DNA of 24,137 nt from Verrucomicrobiia bacterium. GTDB taxonomy: Bacteria > Verrucomicrobiota > Verrucomicrobiia > Verrucomicrobiales > Akkermansiaceae. Positions 1 through 8,400 of the stretch are shown here, piece by piece; within the stretch, counting starts at the first letter, position 1; each line of letters opens with the position of its first letter. The DNA is taken from the NCBI GenBank assembly GCA_947460915.1, contig CANHKJ010000011.1, positions 1-24,137 on the forward strand, given 5' to 3'. Made by a program: the position numbers and the translations under genes. Below the pieces are notes generated by a model. That model was not told where the DNA came from and did not search any database. It was given only the letters and a program-made list of their open reading frames with translations.

Positions 1-26
1 CGCTTTTTTTCGTCACATAGGGATGC

Positions 27-3000
27 TTATTTTTCGAGAGGGTGTGCTTTGAGAAGCTCTTCGGGTGTCCAGAAAGTGGTGCGGGCTTTGTTGTACTGAC
101 GCACACGTTGCACGGATTGAGGAGTGACGATGGGGGATTTGTTGCCCCAAGAGTTGCGGACGTAGGTGAGAACAGCAGCGAGTTCTTTGTCGTCGAGCAG
201 TGAACCGAAGGCGGTCATGGGAGGAACTCCCTTCGCGGTGTCAAATTCTTTGCCATTGACGTGAATTTTGCCCCACAGGCCGTTGAGGGCGATTTTGATG
301 AGGCGTTCTTCACTACCTGTCACCCATGGCGTGCCATTAAGCGGTGGATATACATTTGCTAGTCCTTCGCCATTGGCTTGGTGGCAAGTGACACAGTGGG
401 CCTCGCGGTGGAATACTTCGGCTCCGAGCTGATACGTAGCGTGGTCTGATTTGGCGAGATGGGCGGGGATGGTAACTTTGATTTTTTCTTCGGGAGCATC
501 GGCGATGATTCCGCCCTGAGTGTTTGCTTCGACTTTTAGCCAAAGATGTTCCACGACCTTGGCCGCATTGCGGGCGTGCGGCTCTGGTGATGCGAGGAGT
601 TGTTCGAGAAGAGGCAGATTGCGCACGTTGTGTTGCTGGTGGAGCCAGAGCGCCTCTAACAGATGATGGGCATGTTCTTTGTTGTCAGGCTTGAATTGTT
701 TGATCCATTTTTGCGTCTCGGCGATGACTTGCTCGCTATCGCGTCCGCTTAGCTCGATGCGGGTGCGGTGGCGTATGCCATCGATCGGAGATTTTAGGTT
801 TTCTAACAACGCGGCGATCGGTTGACCAGCGATGGGGATGATTTTCTGGAGTGGGCGATCAATGGCAGTGATGCGGTAGATGCGGCCGTGCTTGTGGTCA
901 CGATTCGGATCACGTACGTTGTGCTGCATGTGACCGATGATGACGTTGTGCCAATCGCTGATGTAAAGCGAGCCATCGGGGCCAAAGACGGCACCAGAAG
1001 GGCGGAAGTTTTTGTCACCGCTGATGAGAAAGCCACGGGCTTGTTGCTCGGTTTGGGAGCCATCGGCGTTAGTGGTTTTTGCTGTGAGTTCATCTCCGGC
1101 AGGAGTGCCCCAGACGGTGCCTTTTGCTGCATCTCTGGCGAGGTCGTAATGCTTCAATCCAAGGAATCCGATCACGTTGCAGATGAGAAAATCTCCTTGC
1201 ATGTCATCGGGGAAGTGGCTGCTGGATACAACGGTACTGGCGGTGACAGGGCGAACTTCTTTTTTGAGCAGTTCGTGCATTTTGAAGCTGTTGCCCTCTG
1301 GGCGGACTTGGTAGGCGCGGCCGCCGGTGCCATCGGTGGCAAAACAATAGCCCCAGTAGTCGAACGAGGTGCCGTGGGGGTTGGGTGAGTTGCCCGCGTG
1401 GACGGCAATGGAAAAACGGCGCGGGTCAAAGCGATACATAGCGCTGGCTGTGGTTTGCAGCGATGAGCCCCAAGGATGCTCATGATTGTGTTGCATGAAG
1501 ACGCCGCTTTGCCAATAGATGCCACCATCGGGACCATAGATCAGGTTGTTAGCGCCGTGGTGAGTGTCTGCGGTATCGAGCCCCGTAAGCATGATGGTCT
1601 CGGTATCGGCGCGGTCATCACCGTTAGTGTCTTTGATGTGGAGGAGTTCGGATTGTCTGGTGACGAGAACTCCGTTGTTCCAGAACTCGAAGCCGAGAGG
1701 GTTTTGCGTTTGGGCGAAAACCTTGGCACTCTTGGCTTTGCCATTGCCATCGTCTTCGAGGATCAATAGCGAGTCGCGGACGGGTTTTCCTGGTTCGAGT
1801 TTGGGGTAGTCTGGCCAGCAGGCGACCCACAGTCGACCTTTGGCATCGACTTGCATTTGCACGGGATTTACGAGTTCGGGAAAGCGCGATTCATCAGCGT
1901 AGAGTTCGATTTTGAATCCTTTGGCCAAGGCAAAGTCTTTGATGGCTTCTTCTGCGCTCAGGTAGTTGGTGCGGCCTTCTTTTTCGGCACTGCTGCTTTT
2001 GCTGCCACCGCCAACGTTGGAGATGACGGGAATGGGTTTGGGTACATTGGAATCGTCGATTTTGAGATCTTTTCCGACACTGCGAGCCCAGATGCGTTGG
2101 TCGCGGTTTGCTGTCATGATATCGAGCATGATCAGCTCGTGCTGAAGAACTTCAGCGTTCGTTTGACCATTGACGAAGCTAAGTTTAGAGCGTCCGCCCC
2201 AGATGTCGTTGCCATTGGATGCATGATAGCGGTTGTACCAGTGGATGTTTTTATCGAGGACAGCTTGGCGGAGGTCTTCGAGTGAGGGCGAGGCGGTGAT
2301 GGATTTGTTGAGCAGTGCTTTCGCGATGACTTCGGCAAGTAGGCGATTGCCTTCAGCGCAGAGGTGAACGCCATTGATGGTGAGCGGGGATTCTGCGTCT
2401 TTGTAGAGCTCGAGAGAGGGGTGGTAGATGTCGATGAAAGCTACGCCAGCTTCTATGGCGGCCTCTTGGGTGGCTTTGGTGTAGGCGGCGAGGATGACAT
2501 TATGGGATTTGCCATCTGAGAGATTCGGGTTGCCAGTATCTTCGCGGGCAATGGGGCTGAATAAGACGATGCGGGGAAAGTCCGTGCCGTTGGGCTTGGC
2601 GGCTCGGGTGTTTTTGATGAAATCGAGGAGGTTCTTTTTGTAATTTTCAGGCTTATTTTCGTAGGACTCATTGTAACCGAAAAACGCAAAGACGACGTTG
2701 GGTTTCACGTGGCGGAGGTAGTCCGTCATCGACATTTGGCCGCTACTGCGAGGGAAAGAAGTGGGGCGATCTCCGCTGATGCTCATGGTGCGAAAGCGGA
2801 TACTTTGGTTTTTGAGCTCGCTTTGCAGCAGCGTTTCCATCCATGCATCGTGTTGCATGCGATCAGGGAGTGCATTACCAAGAATGGCAATGGTGTCATT
2901 TTTTTTGAAGGTGAATGGGAGCGGATCTTTGTAATCGGCTGGGACTTCTGCAAGCGCTTTGCCAGCCGGAATCGCTTTGTTCTGTGTGCTTTGGGTGTTG

Positions 3001-3998
3001 TTATTGGCGGGAATGGGGCTGGTGAATCCAGAGTATGCTTCGGGCTTGATGCCACGTGCGTGGCCATTGAAGGTAAATTTGTTCGGCTTGTAGGGGCCAA
3101 CAAGTGAGACGTTGAGTTGCTCTGTGATGGATTGCTCCATGCCAAGTGCCCAGAAGTGCGCGTTGACGAGCATGCGACGGTATCCCTCGTTGGTGATGTC
3201 AGCCGAGGCGCCGTAAAGGGTGGTGAAAACGCGGGCTGTTTTACCGTCCGCGGTTTTGTAACTGCGTGTCCATTCCGAAGGCATCGGGCGTTTTTTTGCA
3301 TCGGCAGGTGAGTCGGGAGTCATGCCGTTGAGCGGTTGGGCCATGGTGAGGAATTCACCGTCGGTGGGTTTGCCCACGTAGCCGCCTGCTTGGACCCAAA
3401 TGTCTTTGACGCCGCGCAGGATGGGGTGGGATTCTTGATCGGTTGCGATGGTGATGCGGGTGCTTTGTTTATGGTTGCTGCCGTAGTGTCCGACCCAAGT
3501 TTGCCCGAGAATTTGGTGGCCGAATCCTTTCGTGTAGTCGTTGCCTTTGTAATCGTATGAATAGCGGGCGAAGGTTTGTTTGGCGTTAATTTTGAAAGCG
3601 TGTGTGGAGGTGCGGAGTCCTATGACTGGACCGCCACGTTTCAGGTAGTCATCGAGGTGCTTCATTTGCTCATCGGGGAGGTTTTGGAAGCGGAGAAATA
3701 GGACGGCAAGGTCAGCGCTAGCGAGTGCTTCCATGCCGGGAATTGTGGAAGGCGATCCGGCAGCGATCGTTCCATCTTTTTCGAGGTTAAAGAGCACGGT
3801 GCATTTGAAACCGTGGTGCTTGGCCATGATACGAGCGATCGCGGGAAGTGTTTCTTCTGAGCGGTATTCATGGTCGCCTGCAATGAAGACGATGTGCTTG
3901 CCTTTTCCAGGGCCGTTGGTTCCTTCAAATACGAGAGGAGCTGCTTGAGTGATGATGGGGAACAAAAGGCAGCTGAGCAGGATAGCGATGGTTTTCAT
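27..3998 (-). CDS. Secreted ThuA / SGNH-like / PVC-type dehydrogenase / cytochrome c fusion protein (paralogue A)
   Basis: A 1323-residue exported protein with a clear Sec signal peptide (MKTIAILLSCLLFPIITQA). Modules in order: ThuA-like domain (about 30-290, with GDHEYRSEE); SGNH-hydrolase-like domain (about 362-563, with FFGYNES and NGVH, His545); the PVC 'membrane-bound dehydrogenase' beta-propeller (about 690-1045, ending in the family signature IGHMQHNVRDPNRDHKHG); a helical HEAT-like linker; and a class I cytochrome c with CVTCH (Cys1202, Cys1205, His1206) and probable distal ligand Met1261. Two EF-hand-like Asp/Asn loops sit in the propeller (from Asp749 and Asp790). Family knowledge suggests a periplasmic dehydrogenase passing electrons to the attached heme; ThuA-related proteins act in 3-keto-sugar metabolism. 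The substrate is unknown. Block I of the SGNH domain shows Asn375 (ILGNALPDR) and no GDS serine, so esterase activity is doubtful. It is the paralogue of the gene at 5464-9639. No Shine-Dalgarno sequence is evident; the start is set by the signal peptide. Confidence 0.9.
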   Translation of the reverse strand: MKTIAILLSCLLFPIITQAAPLVFEGTNGPGKGKHIVFIAGDHEYRSEETLPAIARIMAKHHGFKCTVLFNLEKDGTIAAGSPSTIPGMEALASADLAVLFLRFQNLPDEQMKHLDDYLKRGGPVIGLRTSTHAFKINAKQTFARYSYDYKGNDYTKGFGHQILGQTWVGHYGSNHKQSTRITIATDQESHPILRGVKDIWVQAGGYVGKPTDGEFLTMAQPLNGMTPDSPADAKKRPMPSEWTRSYKTADGKTARVFTTLYGASADITNEGYRRMLVNAHFWALGMEQSITEQLNVSLVGPYKPNKFTFNGHARGIKPEAYSGFTSPIPANNNTQSTQNKAIPAGKALAEVPADYKDPLPFTFKKNDTIAILGNALPDRMQHDAWMETLLQSELKNQSIRFRTMSISGDRPTSFPRSSGQMSMTDYLRHVKPNVVFAFFGYNESYENKPENYKKNLLDFIKNTRAAKPNGTDFPRIVLFSPIAREDTGNPNLSDGKSHNVILAAYTKATQEAAIEAGVAFIDIYHPSLELYKDAESPLTINGVHLCAEGNRLLAEVIAKALLNKSITASPSLEDLRQAVLDKNIHWYNRYHASNGNDIWGGRSKLSFVNGQTNAEVLQHELIMLDIMTANRDQRIWARSVGKDLKIDDSNVPKPIPVISNVGGGSKSSSAEKEGRTNYLSAEEAIKDFALAKGFKIELYADESRFPELVNPVQMQVDAKGRLWVACWPDYPKLEPGKPVRDSLLILEDDGNGKAKSAKVFAQTQNPLGFEFWNNGVLVTRQSELLHIKDTNGDDRADTETIMLTGLDTADTHHGANNLIYGPDGGIYWQSGVFMQHNHEHPWGSSLQTTASAMYRFDPRRFSIAVHAGNSPNPHGTSFDYWGYCFATDGTGGRAYQVRPEGNSFKMHELLKKEVRPVTASTVVSSSHFPDDMQGDFLICNVIGFLGLKHYDLARDAAKGTVWGTPAGDELTAKTTNADGSQTEQQARGFLISGDKNFRPSGAVFGPDGSLYISDWHNVIIGHMQHNVRDPNRDHKHGRIYRITAIDRPLQKIIPIAGQPIAALLENLKSPIDGIRHRTRIELSGRDSEQVIAETQKWIKQFKPDNKEHAHHLLEALWLHQQHNVRNLPLLEQLLASPEPHARNAAKVVEHLWLKVEANTQGGIIADAPEEKIKVTIPAHLAKSDHATYQLGAEVFHREAHCVTCHQANGEGLANVYPPLNGTPWVTGSEERLIKIALNGLWGKIHVNGKEFDTAKGVPPMTAFGSLLDDKELAAVLTYVRNSWGNKSPIVTPQSVQRVRQYNKARTTFWTPEELLKAHPLEK

Positions 3999-4194
3999 AG
4001 GTATGATCCGTGACTGGGCTTGGGGATTTTAAAGTCAATTGAATACGATTGCGGGTAGGCGATTCTGTCAGAGTGAATGGAGTTGATCCAATCATTTTTG
4101 GGAAATTTTATCGAATGCGAAGAGATCAATGATTGTGTGATTAGGGTCATGATTGATTTAGGATTGGCAGCGATGGGAAATTGCGGCACAAGCG

Positions 4195-5433
4195 GTGCGC
4201 GTGAGTGAGGATTGGCAGGCGTCGAGCAAGAATGAATCAAAAGCGGTTTTTGTGCGGCTTTGTGCCATTTTTTTCATGCTTGGAATGGGGCCGGGCTTTT
4301 GGTTGCCGGGGCTGACTAACATCATCAAGCAAGCAGGTTGGGGCAATGATTGGGTAGCCTTGGTGTTTTTTATCTTTCCGATCGCTTCGATGATTTCTCC
4401 TTTGTGCAGTGGGGCGATTGCCGATCAGAAAATCGCCGCACAGAAGCTTGCGGCTTGGGTGAGTGTGATTAGCTCGATCACTATGGTGGGCGCATTTTAT
4501 TGTCTCGATCGTGGTTTGCATCCATGGTATTTTGTGTGCTTGTTTTTTCTCACAACCGTGATTGGAGCCCCCTTGTGGAACTTGGTAATTACCATTGCAA
4601 TGACTCATTTGCCGCGGCCTGAAGCTCAGTTTGCACAGGTGCGCTTGTGGTGCACGGTGGGCTGGATTCTGGGGGGCTGGATTGCGAGTTTGGTCATGCG
4701 CGCTGACGCCTCGCCGATATCAGGCTATGCAGGGGCCGTTTGCCGAATCATCCTCGCTTGCAGTTTATTGTTCGCTCCACATACGCCGCCGCGCGGTGTG
4801 AGCTCGCATTGGCGCAGCCTCTTAGGCTTCGATGCGTTTCGTCTGCTCAAGGACAAAAACTTACGCGTATTGTTGGTTGGTTCGGCAGTGTTGACGATGC
4901 CCATCACATCATTTTATATGCATACACCCGAGCATCTGCGAGTTTTGGGCGATATGCGCTCCACCTTCACCATGAGTTTTGGTCAATGGAGTGAAGTGGC
5001 GGCAATGGCGGTGACGGGATGGCTGATGTTGCGTTATCGACTCAAGACCTTACTCTTGGTTGGATTGGGATTCAGTGTGCTGCGCTTTGTGTTGTTTTCC
5101 TTGGGTGGTGAGCAAGAGTCTTTGCTCTGGATGTGGCCTGGAATTGCGATTCATGGCATTTGTTACACGTTGTTTTTCATTACTGGCCAAATCTACATGG
5201 ATCAACGGGTGGAGCCAGCGATGCGCGGGCAAATGCAAGGTTTGTTAGGCTTGGTGACAAATGGCATCGGAGCTTTGCTCGGCACCGTTGGTTTAAAAAT
5301 TCTTCACCGCTATACGGTCGAAAGGGGAGACGATTGGACCAGTTACTGGGCGATTCTGACGGGGTTCACCATCATTTGCACCTTGTGGTTCATGCGCGCT
5401 TTTGAAGATAAAAAAACGCCCCCAGCCGGATGA
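4195..5433 (+). CDS. MFS transporter, nucleoside/H+ symporter (NupG-like) family
   Basis: A 412-residue integral membrane protein with about twelve hydrophobic segments. The N-terminal helix FFMLGMGPGFWLPGLTNII, the loop SGAIADQKIAAQ after helix 2, and the C-terminal stretch DQRVEPAMRGQMQGLLGL followed by GIGALLGT resemble the nucleoside:H+ symporter branch of the MFS, which is common in Planctomycetes and Verrucomicrobia. It should sit in the inner membrane and import a small solute by proton symport. Its position between two paralogous sugar-oxidation proteins suggests uptake of their product, but that is inference. The start is a GTG; a second in-frame GTG lies two codons downstream at 4201 and is equally possible, since no clear ribosome binding site is visible and the frame is closed by TAG at 4159. 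The gene is divergent from paralogue A and converges on paralogue B with only 30 bases between stops. Confidence 0.82.
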   Translation: MRVSEDWQASSKNESKAVFVRLCAIFFMLGMGPGFWLPGLTNIIKQAGWGNDWVALVFFIFPIASMISPLCSGAIADQKIAAQKLAAWVSVISSITMVGAFYCLDRGLHPWYFVCLFFLTTVIGAPLWNLVITIAMTHLPRPEAQFAQVRLWCTVGWILGGWIASLVMRADASPISGYAGAVCRIILACSLLFAPHTPPRGVSSHWRSLLGFDAFRLLKDKNLRVLLVGSAVLTMPITSFYMHTPEHLRVLGDMRSTFTMSFGQWSEVAAMAVTGWLMLRYRLKTLLLVGLGFSVLRFVLFSLGGEQESLLWMWPGIAIHGICYTLFFITGQIYMDQRVEPAMRGQMQGLLGLVTNGIGALLGTVGLKILHRYTVERGDDWTSYWAILTGFTIICTLWFMRAFEDKKTPPAG

Positions 5434-5443
5434 CTGAGGGCGT
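5411..5443 (-). terminator. Intrinsic terminator for paralogue B, embedded in the MFS 3' end
   Basis: Read on the minus strand, ACGCCC pairs with GGGCGT (5438-5443 with 5416-5421). The stem continues after one mismatch by a 3-bp CAG/CTG stem (5434-5436 with 5423-5425), and six T residues follow (5416-5411). The hairpin begins 20 bases past the stop of the gene at 5464-9639. On the plus strand no T-run follows, so it serves only the minus-strand gene, although most of it lies within MFS coding sequence. Confidence 0.65.
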
Positions 5444-5463
5444 GGTAATGAGATGAGAAATTC

Positions 5464-8400
5464 TTATTTCATCGGGTGCTCTTTGAGCAGTTCATCGACG
5501 GTGTAGAATGCAGCGCGGGCCTTTGTATCGGCGCGGACCTTGGCAACTTGCTCGGGCGTGATCGCGGGAGCTTTATTACCGAAGTTATTGCGAACGTAGG
5601 TGAGCACAGCGGCGACTTCGTCATCTTTGAGCATGCCACCGAATGGTGTCATTGGGACTTGGCCTTCATACTTTTTGCCGTGGAGTTCAAAGGGCCCCAT
5701 GAGGCCGTGGAGAGTCAGTTTGATCAATCGGTCATGATCTTCAGTGACCCATGGGCTTTCAGCAAGTGGAGGGAATGCTGGTGGCAGACCTTTTCCGTCG
5801 GCTTGGTGGCAAGTGGCGCAATGAGCATCACGGAAATAGATTTTATGTCCGTCTTTGAATTGGTTTTTCTCGGCATCGCTGAGGTGTGCAGGAATGGGCG
5901 GCATGGGGTGCTCATCCACAACTTTCTCAGTCACGCCAGCGAGGCGGTCGGAAGCGGTCTTGATGGCATTGCTCATCCAGTCATCTTGCGGCTGTGTAGC
6001 GATTAAGCTTACGAGCTTTTTGGCAGCGGCATTGTCCATCCAGGAGGCGGCTACGAGAGCCTCAAGGCGCACACGGCCTTCCGGATCGGTGGCAGCTTTT
6101 TCAAGCATGGCAACATGATCAGGGATCTTGTGGTAGTTGTAGCGAATGACGCGGACAGCAGCTGCTCGGGCGCGGAAGTCCTTGGCTGCGAGCGTTTGGC
6201 GTAGGAAGGAATCTTCGACTTGGTTTAGGCCCCAGGTGGTCCAGAGTGCTTCCAAGACGTGATGCTCATAGCGAGGATCATTTTTATCCAACTTAGCAAC
6301 CCAGTCTTTCAAAGCAGGGATAACAGTCGCAGGTGCGTGGGAGCGTATCTCGCGGCGTGTGCGATAGCGTTGACGAAGTTCTGGCGACTTCAAGTTCTCG
6401 AACAATATGGCCAGCGGTGCCTTTTCAACAGGAGTTGGTTTGACGAGCGGACGTGAAGGATAGGTGATGCGATAGACGCGGCCATGGACGTGGTCACGGA
6501 AGGGGTCACGGGCATTATGCTGCATGTGACCAATGAGTACGTTGTGCCAATCGATGACGTAGAGTGAGCCATCTGGAGCGAATTCGAGATCCACTGGACG
6601 GAAATTGCCATCGGATGATTTGAGCAAATCCTGACGGAATGCGGTTTTGTAGCCCGTGCCTTCATCGACGATCGAGTGCTGCTTGATGCCGAGGAATCCG
6701 ATGTTGTTGGCGAGCAAAATATCACCTTGCACTTCATCGGGAAAGTGACGCGAGGAGACGATTTCCAGGCCCGATGTTGGGCGCACGGCGTGGCCTTGAG
6801 GGATTAAATCTTTCGTCAAGGGGGTTTGTACACCGTATTTAGGCTTGATTGAGGACGGCATCATCCAGTTCAAGTTAGGGCCAGAGGTATGAAGGAAAAA
6901 GTCTTGTCCCCAATCGTCAAAAGCGATGCCCCATGGGTTCGGAATACTAACCTGAGCGGTGCGTTCTAGGCGGGAATTTTGCGGAGAAAAGCGCCAAAAT
7001 CCGCCATCCACACCGCGCTCTGGACCATAGGCCGTCTCAACGTTGGAGTGAAGGAAAACACCTTCGCCCATGACGAATGCTCCAGATGGATCAGCCGCGT
7101 AAGCTCCGATGGCGTGGTGGGTATCGTGACTATCAAAGCCTCCGAGAACGATTTTGCGGACGTCCGCTTTATCGTCGCCATCGGTGTCGGTGAGCAATAT
7201 GATGTTTGGTTCTTGGGAAACATAGACACCTTCTGGGGCAAATTCGAAGCCGATGGGAAGATGCAGTTTGTCAGCAAAAACAATTTCTTTATCGGCTTTG
7301 CCATCGTTGTTGGTGTCCTCGTAAATGAGAATTTTGTCGTTAGGCAGAGCATCTCCCGGCTTATAGGCGGGATAGGTGGGCATGGTTGCAACCCACAGGC
7401 GTCCTCTGTCATCAAAAGAAAGCTGCATGGGGTTAGCGAGATTGGGAAATTCTTTCTCGGAAGCGAAAAGCTCGACTTTGTAGCCTTCGGGAACGGTCAG
7501 AGAAGCTTCTGCGTCTTTACCATACTTGTATTCGGCATCGCCATTTTTTCCGCCTGAGCGGTAGTTGGATGGAACGGGTGGCAGCGAGTGGGTTTTTGAG
7601 TCATCAACAGAAAGATTTGTGGTCTTTGCTGTGGCTACGGCGTGAATCAGGTCATCGCGCAGCGACATCATCTCTCGAGTTTTCTTGACTTCGTCTTGGT
7701 AGTTTTGTGGACCGAAGGGAGCGTATCGGCGGCCATGAGAGTGCACACCGTTGAGGATGTGGTAGTCGTTGTTCCAGAACCAATCTTTTTGTTTCACAGC
7801 AGCGTGAACGTTTTTGGGGTCGGCTTTGGAGAGGTGGGATTGGCGACCGTAGAGGCCATCGGCAATCATTGAAGCGAGTTTGGTGTAGCCTTCTTCATTG
7901 GGCTGGAAGCCATAGTCAGTGAACGGGGTTTTTGCCGTTGGGTAATACTCTTTGGTGGGGGTGAATAGGTCGATGAAAGTCAGATTGTGCTTCTTGGCGG
8001 TGCGCTGAATGGCTCCAGCGTAGAGGGCGAGGTTGGCATTTTCTTTTTCGCCGTTGGGTAGGTCCATTTTTTTCGAGAGGTCTTCGAAGGCAATAGGCGA
8101 TGCGAGGACCAAGCGCGGAGCTTGTTTGCCGTTGTAGGCTTTGCTCAGTGTGTGGCGAACGAAGGCATCAAGTTCTTGCTCAAAGCGCTCGAGGCCAGAT
8201 TGACCACGGAAGGACTCGTTGTAGCCAAAAAAGGCGACGATGGTGTCTGCTTCAAGGTGGGTTAACCATTGATCGGGCGTGGAGAAAAATCCATTGCCTG
8301 CGTGTGGTTTGTATTCTGGATTGAATTGATCGGCGCCTGGGAAGGCCCATTGGGAATTGCGTGAGGGATGGGGACGGAAGCCGGGCGTGTCACCTTGGCG

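Noticed and set aside
822..1388. Plus-strand open frame of 188 codons opposite paralogue A
   Set aside because: It lies wholly antisense to well-conserved propeller sequence, has no recognisable domain, and is one of many such shadow frames (for example 6979-7557 opposite paralogue B).
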